NCBI RefSeq assembly: GCF_039529775.1 | Contig: NZ_BAAANL010000010.1 | Coordinates: 1-64,000, forward strand | Direction of reading: 5' to 3' | Length of the DNA stretch: 64,000 nt | DNA from: Myceligenerans crystallogenes | GTDB lineage: Bacteria; Actinomycetota; Actinomycetes; Actinomycetales; Cellulomonadaceae | Shown here: in pieces, positions 40,682 to 49,104 of the stretch | Layout: each line of letters opens with the position of its first letter | How positions within the stretch are numbered: position 1 is the first letter of the stretch | Notes under the pieces: model-generated | What the model was told of the DNA's origin: nothing | Database searches by the model: none | What the model saw: the letters and a program-made list of their open reading frames with translations, nothing else | Made by a program: the position numbers and the translations under genes

Positions 40682-41490
40682 TCCTTCGTGGTGCGGGGCG
40701 CGGGGGAGTTCGTGGTGGTGCTCGTGCCGGCGGGCGGGACCGCCCCGGCGGGCAGCCCGCCGAGCAGCCGGGCGAGGTCGGGCGGGACGTCGCGGCCGGC
40801 GGCGCGGCGCTCGGCGGCCAGGTCGCGGGCCATGCGGGCGAGCTCGGCGTCGGCCCGCTCGGCGAGGTGCGCGACGGCGTCCAGCGGCACGCCCAGGAAC
40901 ACGAGCTTCAGCACGGCGTGCCGCCAGGTGTGCGCGTCCAGGTGGCGCCCGCCGAACGGCCCGGCGCCCGCCGCGACGAGGCTGGTGTCGTTCGCGCGCA
41001 GGGCGTCCTCGGCGAGCGGGATGCCCGCGGTGACCAGCGGTTCGGGGAGGGTGCCGCGCACGGCGAGCGCGTCGAGGCCGCGGAGCACGCCGCGCCGTTC
41101 GGCGGTGTCGCCCTCGTCGTAGAGCGTCGTGAGCAGGGCGGCGAGCTCCGGGGCGGCGATCGCGGACGTGGTGATCTCACCGGTGGCGACCGTCGCGAGC
41201 GCGACGACGAGGGCCGCGCGGGCGGCGTCGTCGGCCGTGCCGTGGACGACGCCGGACGGGTCGGCGACGGGGTGCAGCGGCCCGCGCCCGGCGCGGCGCC
41301 CGGCGAGCGCGAAGCGGCGGGGGAGCGCCGCCGGATCCGCGGCGACGGCGTCGCGTGCCGCGTCGAGCCAGTCCGGGTCGCGCAGGAACGGGCGCAGCGC
41401 CGCGGGATCCAGTGCCAGGGCATGGGCGCGGGCCGGGCCGGGCGGGTCCTGGGCGCGGGAGGCCGCGCCGCCGGTCGGGACGTCGGTCAC
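40678..41490 (-). CDS. eboA: EboA-like metabolite traffic protein
   Basis: This 270-aa protein is largely helical and contains the EboA-type DEGDTAERRGVLRGLDAL stretch and THTWRHAVLKLVFLGVPL-like segment (here DAHTWRHAVLKLVFLGVPL). No catalytic motif is evident. The final ~25 residues are Pro/Thr/Ser-rich. The GTG overlaps the isomerase stop (GTGA) and its own stop overlaps the TatD-like start. EboA is the diagnostic member of the cluster; function is unknown beyond a genetic link to export or trafficking of a secondary metabolite in cyanobacteria. Confidence 0.82.
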   Translation of the reverse strand: MTDVPTGGAASRAQDPPGPARAHALALDPAALRPFLRDPDWLDAARDAVAADPAALPRRFALAGRRAGRGPLHPVADPSGVVHGTADDAARAALVVALATVATGEITTSAIAAPELAALLTTLYDEGDTAERRGVLRGLDALAVRGTLPEPLVTAGIPLAEDALRANDTSLVAAGAGPFGGRHLDAHTWRHAVLKLVFLGVPLDAVAHLAERADAELARMARDLAAERRAAGRDVPPDLARLLGGLPAGAVPPAGTSTTTNSPAPRTTKE

Positions 41491-42344
41491 GGGGAGACCT
41501 CCTTCCAGGCCCGGTGCAGGGCCTCGATCGACGCGGTGACCAGGCCGGGCGCGGCATGGGAGTGCCGCGGCAACTCGACGGCGGCGACACCCCGGTAACC
41601 GATGTCCGCCAGCGTCGCGAGCGTGGCGGGCAGGTCGAGGTCCCCCTCGCCGAACGGGCGGTGCTCGTGGTGGGTGCGGGGCATGTCGTCGAGCTGCACG
41701 TTGCGCAGCACGGGCGCGGCGGCGCGCAGGGCGGCCTCCACGCCGCCGGGTTCGACGACGAGGCAGTGCCCGACGTCGACGGTGAGCCCCAGGCCGGGCG
41801 GATCGCCCAGGTCGCGGCGCAACCGCAGCGCGTCCTCGACCGTCTCGACGAGCATCCCGGGCTCCGGCTCCAGCGCCAGCGGCACGCCGCGCGCCGCCGC
41901 GTGCTCCAGGAGCACCGGCAGCCTGCCGAGCAGCCGGGCCCGGCCCTCGGCGGGCCGGTCGCCGTCCGTCAGGACGCCCGAGAAGAACGACACGCAGTGC
42001 GCGCCGAGCTCGGCCGCCACCTCGATGGCCCGGACCAGATAGCGCATCCGGGGCTCTGCCTCGCGGTCCACGAGGGCGGGCCGGTGCTTGCGCGCCGGGT
42101 CCAGGAGGTAGCGGGTGCCGGTCTCGACGACGACCCCGGCCCCGGCGCCGCCGCGCATCGCCGCGAGCCGCGCGACGGCGTCCCGCACGGCGGCCGGCGG
42201 CGCCGACAGGGGATCCAGGTGGGGGAAGCCGACGGTCAGCGCGACGGCGTCGTACCCGGCGGCGTCGAGCAGCGCGAGGGCGTCCGGCAGCGGGTGGTCG
42301 CCCAGCCCGTTGGTGCCGTAGCCGAGCAGGAACGGCGGCCTCAT
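41487..42344 (-). CDS. sugar phosphate isomerase/epimerase (TIM barrel)
   Basis: This 285-aa xylose-isomerase-like TIM barrel has LGYGTNGLGDHPLPDAL at the start, LEPEPGMLVETVEDAL near 155, LTVDVGHCLVVEPGG near 185 and QLDDMPRTHHEHRPFGEGDLDL near 215. These supply Glu/Asp/His metal ligands. It is related to myo-inositol catabolic isomerases, which fits its neighbour inositol-3-phosphate synthase. The ATG at 42344 overlaps the EboC stop (ATGA). The longer frame upstream is a shadow of EboC. Confidence 0.87.
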   Translation of the reverse strand: MRPPFLLGYGTNGLGDHPLPDALALLDAAGYDAVALTVGFPHLDPLSAPPAAVRDAVARLAAMRGGAGAGVVVETGTRYLLDPARKHRPALVDREAEPRMRYLVRAIEVAAELGAHCVSFFSGVLTDGDRPAEGRARLLGRLPVLLEHAAARGVPLALEPEPGMLVETVEDALRLRRDLGDPPGLGLTVDVGHCLVVEPGGVEAALRAAAPVLRNVQLDDMPRTHHEHRPFGEGDLDLPATLATLADIGYRGVAAVELPRHSHAAPGLVTASIEALHRAWKEVSP

Positions 42345-43351
42345 GTGATGCTCACCTGCCTGCTGCCCCGGGCCCGGCCCCGCAGGCGCAGCAGGTGCCC
42401 GGCCGCGGCCACCCCGCCCAGCGCCAGGGCCGTCACCGGGCGGCCGGAGCGCGCGGCCCAGGTCGCCTGCAGGGGGATCATCGCCTGCAGCCCCGCGCGG
42501 GTGGCGGAGCGCGCGGCGCCCGCCGTCGGCGCCGCAGCGGCCCGGAGCTGGCCCGGCAGGCAGGAGGCGGCGTACGCGACGGCCGCGAGGGCGGCCGCCG
42601 CGCGCGCGGGACGTCCGGCCGCGAGGGCGGTCGCCGCGCGTGCGGCATGCCCGGCCACGGCGGGCGCGGCCCCCGGGCCACCCGTCGCCTCGGCACGCCC
42701 GGCGGGCGCGGTCACGACGGGCAGGAGCGCCCCCGCGAGGGTCACGCCCGCGACCGACGCCGCCACGGCCGTCGTCGTCCCCCGGACCTCGCCGCGGGAC
42801 AGCACCGTGACCGCCGCGGTGTGCGCGGCCACGCCGGACGCGGCCGGGAGGGCCGCGCGGAGGCTGCCGGTCGTGGCGCCGAGCAGCACGTCCAGGCCGC
42901 GGCACGCGGCCATCGCGGCCGGGCCGAGCACGGGATGGTGCTTGAGCACCGTGTCGTAGGCCCAGACCCCGGCCGCGATCCCGGAGGCGACGACGGCGCC
43001 GCGGCGCCCGGTCGCCAGCCCGGCGGCGGCGATCCCCGCGCCGGTCAGCACGGCTCCCGTGACCAGCGCCGCGCGTGGCGTGACGCGTCCCGACGGAATC
43101 GGCCGCTCGGGTCGCTCGACGGCGTCCAGGTCGCGGTCCGCCCAGTCGTTGAGCGCCATCCCGGCCAGGTACAGGCACGACGACGCCGCCGGGAGCAGCA
43201 GGAAGCGCGCCCTGCCCGGCCCGCGGGAGACGCCCGGGACGGGCGTCGTCGTCCCGCGGCCCAGGGCCGCCGCCCGCCCGGCGAGCGTGTCGCCGACGAC
43301 GGTCAGCACGGCCGGGAGCCGGACCAGCTCCGCGAGGTCCGACGGCGTCAC
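42341..43351 (-). CDS. eboC: UbiA-family prenyltransferase, EboC-like
   Basis: This 336-aa polytopic membrane enzyme has the first aspartate-rich motif NDxxDxxxD (Asn68, Asp69, Asp72, Asp76 in ALNDWADRDLDAVERPERPIPSG) that binds Mg2+-prenyl diphosphate, and about eight hydrophobic helices. A second clear Asp-rich motif is weak (YDTVLKHHPVLGP near 180), as in other EboC proteins. Acceptor may be an inositol-derived or other small ring compound; this is inference. The GTG overlaps the inositol-phosphate synthase stop (GTGA). Confidence 0.88.
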   Translation of the reverse strand: MTPSDLAELVRLPAVLTVVGDTLAGRAAALGRGTTTPVPGVSRGPGRARFLLLPAASSCLYLAGMALNDWADRDLDAVERPERPIPSGRVTPRAALVTGAVLTGAGIAAAGLATGRRGAVVASGIAAGVWAYDTVLKHHPVLGPAAMAACRGLDVLLGATTGSLRAALPAASGVAAHTAAVTVLSRGEVRGTTTAVAASVAGVTLAGALLPVVTAPAGRAEATGGPGAAPAVAGHAARAATALAAGRPARAAAALAAVAYAASCLPGQLRAAAAPTAGAARSATRAGLQAMIPLQATWAARSGRPVTALALGGVAAAGHLLRLRGRARGSRQVSIT

Positions 43352-44610
43352 CGGGCCGCCTCGTGCGCCGCGCCGCCTCGGGCGCCGTCCGTCGCGCGCA
43401 CCTTGGCGGCCGTGTCGCGCAGCCAGTCCACCAGCGCGCGATCCTGCGCCGCGGCGTCGTGGACGTCCGAGCCCCACGGATCCTTGAAGAAGAACCCGAG
43501 CTCGGGCACGGGACCCGCGAGGCCCGCCGCGTCCGCGAGGGCGAGCAGCCGCGTCAGGTCGAGCACCAGGGGAGCGGCGAGCACGGAGTCGTAGGCGCTC
43601 CACGTGGTCTGCAGGGTGAGCCGCGAGCCGAGGAACCCCTCGGCGTGCACGTGGTCCCACGCGACCTTCACCTCGCCGAGGTCGGGCACGTTGTCGATGT
43701 GCAGCGGCGTCGTGGCGGTGCCGGTGAGGGCGCGCAGCCCGCGCGACTTGCTGCTCAGCTTCGAGCCGACGGCGTCCGGGTCGGCGAGCGTGGCGCCGTC
43801 ACCCCCGCCCAGCAGGTTCGCGCCCGCCCAGGACAGGACCCGCAGGTTGCGCGCCGCGAACGCGGGCGCCAGCACGGTCCGCAGCCAGGTCTGGCCGGTC
43901 TTGCCGTCCTGCCCCGCGACCGGGACGCCGCGCTCGGCCGCCAGGCGGGCCAGGGCGGGCAGCGCGACGCTCGCGCTCGGCGTGAAGGCGGCGTAGGGCG
44001 CGCCCGCGAGGATCGCCGCGTAGCCGTAGAGGGACGACGCCGGCAGCGGGGCCCGGTCCGGGTCCGCGAGCGCGGCGAGGAGCAGCCCGGGGTCGTCGTG
44101 CTCCGGGGCCGGCTCGGGCAGCGGCTCGGTCGACGCGACGTCGACGACGACGACCCGCTCCAGGCCGTGGCGCTCGCGGAAGGCGACGATGTCGGCCGCG
44201 AGGCGCTCGGCGACGGCCTGGCCGCTGCCCTCCGGGCGGGCGGGGTCGTGACCGGGCCGGACCTCGGCGTCGGCGGCCTCGAGGGCGTCCCGCGTGAGCG
44301 TGACCAGGTGGGCGGGGATCATGCGTGCGTCGGCCAGGGCCTCGGCCCGCTTGGGCAGGGGGTGGTGGGACACGTCGTGACCGCCCACGACGATGCCGTC
44401 GAAGTCCGGGAGGGCGGCGTGGCCGGGGAGGGCGGCGACGTCGTCGCGCGCGGTGACGCAGCCGGTCGGTGCGGCGTGACCGCCCGCGAGGGCGGCGAGG
44501 CCCAGCACGGCGGTCGTGGCCACCGAGCCGCGCGCCCCGATCAGCCAGAGGCCGGTGGTCGGGCGCCCGCTGCGGGCGGAGGTGGTGCTGTCGGCGTCGG
44601 CATGCTCCAT
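43348..44610 (-). CDS. inositol-3-phosphate synthase-like protein
   Basis: This 420-aa protein has the N-terminal NAD motif LIGARGSVATT (24-34). Its C-terminal catalytic half includes GQDGKTGQTWLRTVLAPAF, NLLGGGDGATLADP, KSRGL and DNVPDLGEVKVAWDHVHAEGFLG, typical of myo-inositol-phosphate synthases and their ebo-linked relatives. It would convert glucose-6-phosphate to inositol-3-phosphate. GGGAG lies 6 nt before the ATG at 44610; a further upstream in-frame start (44691) lies upstream of the predicted promoter and is rejected. It is the first gene of the ebo-like operon. Confidence 0.88.
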   Translation of the reverse strand: MEHADADSTTSARSGRPTTGLWLIGARGSVATTAVLGLAALAGGHAAPTGCVTARDDVAALPGHAALPDFDGIVVGGHDVSHHPLPKRAEALADARMIPAHLVTLTRDALEAADAEVRPGHDPARPEGSGQAVAERLAADIVAFRERHGLERVVVVDVASTEPLPEPAPEHDDPGLLLAALADPDRAPLPASSLYGYAAILAGAPYAAFTPSASVALPALARLAAERGVPVAGQDGKTGQTWLRTVLAPAFAARNLRVLSWAGANLLGGGDGATLADPDAVGSKLSSKSRGLRALTGTATTPLHIDNVPDLGEVKVAWDHVHAEGFLGSRLTLQTTWSAYDSVLAAPLVLDLTRLLALADAAGLAGPVPELGFFFKDPWGSDVHDAAAQDRALVDWLRDTAAKVRATDGARGGAAHEAAR

Positions 44611-44662
44611 GGAGTGCTCCCCGGATCGTCGCTGACCGGGGCAGCGCCGCCCCGGCAGGGTC

Positions 44663-44691
44663 ACGCTAGCCGGACTTGTGTCGAAGATCAA
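44663..44691 (-). promoter_or_regulatory. promoter of the ebo-like operon
   Basis: On the minus strand, TTGATC (44686-44691) and TAGCGT (44663-44668) are separated by exactly 17 bp. Extra GATCAA copies (44703-44708) and a CTTGTG/CACAAG inverted pair (44675-44680, 44714-44719) around it form an unusually AT-rich, repeat-rich control region. Confidence 0.6.
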
Positions 44692-44807
44692 TCAAAAGTA
44701 GCGATCAAATCCGCACAAGAGGCGGGTGAGGTCGGCGGAAGCCGGTGAGCGGCGGCCCGCGCGTCCCATATCCCGGTGGGTCGCTACCGCCCTGCCCCGA
44801 CCTGTGG

Positions 44808-44820
44808 CAGCATGGCCCGC
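44808..44820 (+). promoter_or_regulatory. possible -10 of the cimA leader
   Basis: CAGCAT (44808-44813) is 7 nt before the ATG of the leader peptide; weak match but same spacing as other leaderless genes here. Confidence 0.3.
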
Positions 44821-44865
44821 ATGACACCGTGGATCACCCTGCGCTCGGCGATCATCATTGCCTAG
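44821..44865 (+). CDS. cimA leader peptide
   Basis: ATG...TAG encodes MTPWITLRSAIIIA with three consecutive Ile codons (ATC ATC ATT) just before the stop and another Ile at residue 5. A hairpin (44867-44894) and then a T-tailed terminator follow, the layout of an isoleucine attenuator. Stalling for lack of charged Ile-tRNA would be expected to favour read-through into cimA. Confidence 0.75.
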   Translation: MTPWITLRSAIIIA

Positions 44866-44866
44866 C

Positions 44867-44894
44867 GCGTCCGGCAGCCACCATGCTGGACGCG
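44867..44894 (+). promoter_or_regulatory. possible pause/anti-terminator hairpin of cimA
   Basis: GCGTCC and GGACGC arms, extended by AGC/GCT, form a stem between the leader stop and the terminator. It could compete with ribosome position or with the terminator's 5' arm. Confidence 0.4.
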
Positions 44895-44895
44895 C

Positions 44896-44924
44896 AGACC
44901 TTCCGTACCCGGAGGGTCTTTTTT
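44896..44924 (+). terminator. attenuator terminator of cimA
   Basis: AGACCTTCC (44896-44904) pairs with GGAGGGTCT (44911-44919), with one G-T pair, around GTACCC. A run of six T (44919-44924) follows, the clearest T-tract terminator in the window, 31 nt before the cimA ATG. Confidence 0.85.
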
Positions 44925-44954
44925 GTTGCCCGTACGGACGGAAGAGACCTACGC

Positions 44955-46661
44955 ATGACCGCCACACCGTTCCACGCCGTCGACGTGCCGTTCCACGCCG
45001 GCGTGCCGTTCCATGTCTATGACACGACCCTGCGCGACGGTGCCCAGCAGGAGGGCATGAACTTGTCCGTCACGGACAAGCTCGCCATCGCCGCGCAGCT
45101 GGACGAACTCGGGGTCGGTTTCATCGAAGGCGGCTGGCCGGGTGCCGTACCCAAGGACACGGACTTCTTCGCGCGCGCCGCGAAGGAACTCACGCTGCGC
45201 AACGCGGTGCTCGCCGCGTTCGGCGCGACGCGCAAGGCCGGGCTGCGCGCCGGCAACGACCCGCAGGTCCGCGCGCTGCTCGACGCCGGGACGCCCGTCG
45301 TCACCCTCGTCGCCAAGTCCGACGTGCGCCACGTCGAGCGCGCGCTGCGGACCACCCGCGAGGAGAACCTCGCGATGATCTCCGACACGGTGAGCTTCCT
45401 GGCGGGCGAGGGCCGGCGCGTCGTCCTCGACGCGGAGCACTTCTTCGACGGCTACCGGTACGACGCCGCCTACGCCCTGTCGGCCATCCGCGCCGCGCAC
45501 GACGCGGGCGCCGAGGTGCTGTGCCTCTGCGACACGAACGGCGGCATGATCCCCAGCTGGGTCTCCGGCATCGTCTCGGAGGTGGTGGAGGCGCTGGGCG
45601 GCAGCGCCGTCGTCGGGCGGACCGGCGACGACGGGCGCCCGGCCGGGCCGGTCATCGGCATGCACGCCCACAACGACTCGGGCTGCGCCGTGGCCAACAC
45701 CCTGGCCGCCGTCGAGGCGGGCGCCACCCACATCCAGGGCTGCGTCAACGGCTACGGCGAGCGCACAGGCAACGCCGACCTCATCGCGGTCACGGCCAAC
45801 CTGCAGCTCAAGCTCGGGATGGACCTCGTGGGCGAGCACGGCCTGCGCGAGGCGACCCGGATCGCCCACGCGATCAGCGAGGTCACCAACATCTCCCCGT
45901 TCGCCCGCCAGCCCTACGTGGGCCAGAGCGCCTTCACGCACAAGGCGGGCCTGCACGCCAGCGCGATCCGCGTGGACCCCGACCTGTACCAGCACATGGA
46001 CCCCAAGGACGTCGGCAACGACATGCGCATGCTGGTCAGCGACATGGCCGGCCGCGCCTCCGTCGAGCTCAAGGGCCGCGAGCTCGGCTTCGACCTCTCG
46101 GACCGCAAGGATGTCCTGGCGGCCGTCACCGACCGCGTCAAGCACGACGAGGCCCGCGGTTACACGTACGAGGCCGCGGACGCCTCCTTCGAGCTGGTGC
46201 TGCGCGACGAGCTCGGCGAGCTCCCCAGGTACTTCGAGACCCAGTCCTGGCGCACCATCGTCGAGACCGTCCCCGACGGCCACACCCCCGCCGACGTCTA
46301 CGGCCCGGAGGCGGAGGCCTTCGCCGAGGCCACGGTCAAGATGACGGTCGGCGCCGAGCGCATCGTGGCCACGGGCGAGGGCAACGGCCCGGTGGACGCG
46401 CTCGACCGCGCCGTGCGCCAGGCGCTGACCCCGGTCTACCCGGAGCTCGAGCGCTTCGAGCTCATCGACTTCAAGGTCCGCATCCTCGACAACGAGCAGG
46501 GCACGGACGCGCGGACCCGGGTCCTGGTGGAGACGTCCGACGGCGAACGCAGCTGGTCCACGGTCGGCGTGGGCCCCAACGTCATCGAGGCCGCCTGGGA
46601 AGCCACCACGGGCGCTTACGTCTACGGCCTCATCAAGGCCGGGGTGGCCCCCGCGAGGTGA
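44955..46661 (+). CDS. cimA: (R)-citramalate synthase
   Basis: This 568-aa HMGL-type condensing enzyme joins pyruvate and acetyl-CoA into citramalate, giving 2-oxobutyrate for isoleucine without threonine deaminase. VYDTTLRDGAQQEGMNLSV (near 21-39) and the metal motif MHAHNDSG are diagnostic. DLSDRKDVLAAV and the C-terminal LeuA-type dimer domain (~430-560) carry the feedback site. The similar 2-isopropylmalate synthase is the alternative, but EGGWPGAVPKDTDFF is typical of CimA. GGAAGAG precedes the ATG. The N-terminus repeats PFHA three times, a minor oddity. Confidence 0.92.
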   Translation: MTATPFHAVDVPFHAGVPFHVYDTTLRDGAQQEGMNLSVTDKLAIAAQLDELGVGFIEGGWPGAVPKDTDFFARAAKELTLRNAVLAAFGATRKAGLRAGNDPQVRALLDAGTPVVTLVAKSDVRHVERALRTTREENLAMISDTVSFLAGEGRRVVLDAEHFFDGYRYDAAYALSAIRAAHDAGAEVLCLCDTNGGMIPSWVSGIVSEVVEALGGSAVVGRTGDDGRPAGPVIGMHAHNDSGCAVANTLAAVEAGATHIQGCVNGYGERTGNADLIAVTANLQLKLGMDLVGEHGLREATRIAHAISEVTNISPFARQPYVGQSAFTHKAGLHASAIRVDPDLYQHMDPKDVGNDMRMLVSDMAGRASVELKGRELGFDLSDRKDVLAAVTDRVKHDEARGYTYEAADASFELVLRDELGELPRYFETQSWRTIVETVPDGHTPADVYGPEAEAFAEATVKMTVGAERIVATGEGNGPVDALDRAVRQALTPVYPELERFELIDFKVRILDNEQGTDARTRVLVETSDGERSWSTVGVGPNVIEAAWEATTGAYVYGLIKAGVAPAR

Positions 46662-46668
46662 GCGCGAG

Positions 46669-46706
46669 CGTGAGGTGGTGCCCGCGACGGCGGGCATCAC
46701 CTCACG
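46669..46706. terminator. bidirectional terminator cimA / rpiR-type gene
   Basis: A 17-bp stem (CGTGAGGTGGTGCCCGC with its complement, one G-T pair) and a 4-nt loop lie between convergent genes. Confidence 0.85.
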
Positions 46707-46712
46707 GTCAGG

Positions 46713-47603
46713 TCAGTCGTTGCGGGAGGTCCGGCCGAACGCCATGCGCTGGCCGGCCACGGCCTCCGCCGTCAGCTTGATCGCTTCCTGGCTCTTGTCG
46801 TACGTCCGCTGCGCGACCCGCACGAACAGGAAGTCCACGATGGTCAGCTGCGCGATGCGCGAGGCCATGGCGCCCGCGCGGAACTTCGTCTCCCGGGCCG
46901 TCGTGGCGAGCACGAGGTCGGAGACCTTGCCGATCGGCGCGTCCGGGTAGTTCGTGATGGCGGCCGTGATCGCGCCGCGCCCGCGCGCCAGCTCGAGGGC
47001 GGTGTTCGTCGCCGTCGTCTGCCCGCTGTGCGAGATGCCGATCGCGACCGAACCCGGGTCGAGGACCGCGGCCGAGGACTGCTGCAGGTCGGCGTCGGGC
47101 GAGCAGAACGCGATCCGGCCGATGCGCTGCAGCTTGATCGCGAAGTCCAGCGCGGCGATGTGCGAGGCGCCCACACCGTAGATCGCCAGCTGGGGCGCCA
47201 CCGCGATCGCCTCGGCGAGCTTGTCGATCACCTCGCGGTCCACCGTGCGGGCGGTGTCCTCGATGGTGCGGGCCTCGTGGAACGCGATCTTGCTGACGAC
47301 GTCGTCGACGCCGTCGGTCTGCGTGAGCTCGCCCTGGGCGATGCCGGAGCGCTCCAGCTCGAGGTCCCGGCGGCTCGTGGCCTGGGCGAGGTCGATCCGG
47401 AACTCCGGGTATCCCGCGTAGCCGATGGCGCGGCAGAACCGCACCACCGTGGCCTGGGAGGTGTCCGCCTCACCGGCGAGCTCGGTGATCGTGGAGGCCA
47501 CGACCAGGCTCGGGTTCTCCAGCACCGTCTCGGCGACCCGAGCCTCCGCCGGGCGGAGCGTCGGGAGCGAGCGGCGGAGCTTGACGAGCACATCACCGGT
47601 CAT
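46713..47603 (-). CDS. MurR/RpiR-family transcriptional regulator
   Basis: This 296-aa protein has the N-terminal RpiR helix-turn-helix (1-77: LRPAEARVAETVLENP, then ADTSQATVVRFCRAIGYAGYPEFR) and a C-terminal SIS domain (~125-255: YGVGASHIAALDF, GISHSGQTTATNTAL) that would sense a phosphosugar such as MurNAc-6-P or GlcNAc-6-P. GGAG lies 9 nt before the ATG. It follows the kinase gene by 36 bp and is presumably co-transcribed. Its sites are probably in the kinase-murQ gap. Confidence 0.92.
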   Translation of the reverse strand: MTGDVLVKLRRSLPTLRPAEARVAETVLENPSLVVASTITELAGEADTSQATVVRFCRAIGYAGYPEFRIDLAQATSRRDLELERSGIAQGELTQTDGVDDVVSKIAFHEARTIEDTARTVDREVIDKLAEAIAVAPQLAIYGVGASHIAALDFAIKLQRIGRIAFCSPDADLQQSSAAVLDPGSVAIGISHSGQTTATNTALELARGRGAITAAITNYPDAPIGKVSDLVLATTARETKFRAGAMASRIAQLTIVDFLFVRVAQRTYDKSQEAIKLTAEAVAGQRMAFGRTSRND

Positions 47604-47639
47604 CGGCGGTATCTCCAGAGGTCGTCGGACCGGGGTTGG

Positions 47640-48803
47640 TCACGTCATCCCCGGTGTGTTGGGTAGGACGTCCGGCAGTTCGGTGGCGCTGAACTGCGAG
47701 GTCGCCATGGAGCTGAACATATCGGCGCCGGCGTCGGAGTGCTCGGTGGTGGTGTGCCGCCCGTCGACCCTGACCGTCAGCCACGGACGGTATCCCACCA
47801 CAGAGGAGGCGTCGTTGGCGAGCTTTCGCGCCAGGACCTTGGCGCCGTCGAGCGGCGAACCGTCCGACGGCACGAGCCGGACACCCGGGCGTTCCAGCAT
47901 GAGGTTCTCGTACAGCGACTCCGTCAGCGGCGACGGGCGGTGCGCGAGCCGGCCCGTGATCGACGCGAGCTGCGGGATCTCCGGGCTGAGGGCGGTGGCG
48001 AGCGTGGCCGCGAGGTGGCGCCCGGCCTCGGTGAGGATGGTGTTGGCGATCGGGTCGCCGTCCTCCGCGGCCGCCATGACTGCGGGGGCGAACGACGCGA
48101 GCTTCGCGGCCCGGTCGTTGCTCATGTACAGCTGGGCGGGCCAGCTCGGCACGGGGCCGAGCTTCTGGACCGCCACGTTCAGCAGCCGCTGGGACCCGCC
48201 GCGCGGGCGTCCGTCGTGGGCCGCGGTGGCGGCGCGCAGCGCCTCCGAGCCGACCCAGACCCCGGCACCGAGGTCACCGAGCAGGTGTCCCCAGCCGTCG
48301 GCCCGGCGCCAGCGGCCGTTCTGGTCGAAGGAGAAGGCGACGGCGCCCGTGCCGACCGACAGCACGGCTCCCGGGCGGCCGCGGAGGGCGCCCATGTGCG
48401 CGGTCAGGGCGTCGCCGGCGACGGCGGTGCGGTTCGTGCGCAGCATCGAGCCCATGACGTCGTGGATCTCGGCCGTGCTGGGAACCACCGAGGTCAGGCC
48501 CGTCGCGCCGACTGCGGCGGCGTGCACGACGGGAGGTGACTCGAAGTGGTACTCGGCGTTCTTCACCCAGTAGAGAAAGGTCTCGCACAGGCCCCGGACG
48601 ACCTGGGCGGCGTTGCTGCCCTCGGGCCCGATCTTGACGGGGTCGCCCTCCAGGGTGAATGAGATCGAATCGCCCGTGCCGGGATGCCGGGCTCCCATGA
48701 GCTCGGCGCTCAGACGTGAGCCACTTCCGCCCACGTCCATCGCGACGATCCAGCCGGCGTTGCCGCCCACAGCTGTCCCGTCCCCTCCGGTGTCAGTCTG
48801 CAC
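47640..48803 (-). CDS. BadF/BadG-type N-acetylhexosamine kinase
   Basis: This 387-aa ASKHA-fold kinase has the N-terminal phosphate loop MDVGGSGSR (~22-30), SVGTGAVAFSF and the ADGWGHLLGDLGAGVWVG segment typical of GlcNAc kinases. With murQ opposite, it probably phosphorylates GlcNAc and/or MurNAc recovered from peptidoglycan (MurK-like). The GTG at 48803 is chosen; an in-frame TTG at 48842 adds 13 residues. The C-terminal ~70 residues after ENLMLERPGVRLVPSD look loosely conserved. Confidence 0.85.
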   Translation of the reverse strand: MQTDTGGDGTAVGGNAGWIVAMDVGGSGSRLSAELMGARHPGTGDSISFTLEGDPVKIGPEGSNAAQVVRGLCETFLYWVKNAEYHFESPPVVHAAAVGATGLTSVVPSTAEIHDVMGSMLRTNRTAVAGDALTAHMGALRGRPGAVLSVGTGAVAFSFDQNGRWRRADGWGHLLGDLGAGVWVGSEALRAATAAHDGRPRGGSQRLLNVAVQKLGPVPSWPAQLYMSNDRAAKLASFAPAVMAAAEDGDPIANTILTEAGRHLAATLATALSPEIPQLASITGRLAHRPSPLTESLYENLMLERPGVRLVPSDGSPLDGAKVLARKLANDASSVVGYRPWLTVRVDGRHTTTEHSDAGADMFSSMATSQFSATELPDVLPNTPGMT

Positions 48804-49104
48804 CGATCTATTCTGACATGATCTTTCCCCAAGATAGTGCAAAGAGTCGCGGAAATATTCGCATATTACTGAGGGAAATATCCGGCATGGCGAGACGTGC
48901 TAAGGGGCGCGGGATCCGCAGGGCGGCGCGGCTCGCGGGGTATCCGTGTGACAGTTGCCGTGTCACGTTTTCGTAACGGTGGCGACCTCAGGTTGGGGCG
49001 TCGCGCGCCGTGAAGGTAATCTTCGCAAGTGGTGGTAAGTCGGGTAACTGCATTTCACGCGGTCCGATGCCGAGCGGAAACTGGTGTGACAGGAGAGGGA
49101 CCGA
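48804..49104. promoter_or_regulatory. divergent control region of the kinase and murQ
   Basis: This 301-bp gap has no gene. It holds two copies of GGAAATAT(T)C(C) (48851-48860 and 48874-48883, 23 bp apart) in an unusually AT-rich stretch, and an inverted repeat GTGACA-N7-TGTCAC (48948-48966). The first pair resembles RpiR-type half-palindromes. Promoters for both directions must lie here, but no hexamer pair stands out for murQ. Confidence 0.5.

Noticed and set aside
44611..44691. Longer inositol-phosphate synthase starting at 44691
   Set aside because: The extension would begin upstream of the TTGATC/TAGCGT promoter transcription start, and the ATG at 44610 has a GGGAG ribosome-binding site.
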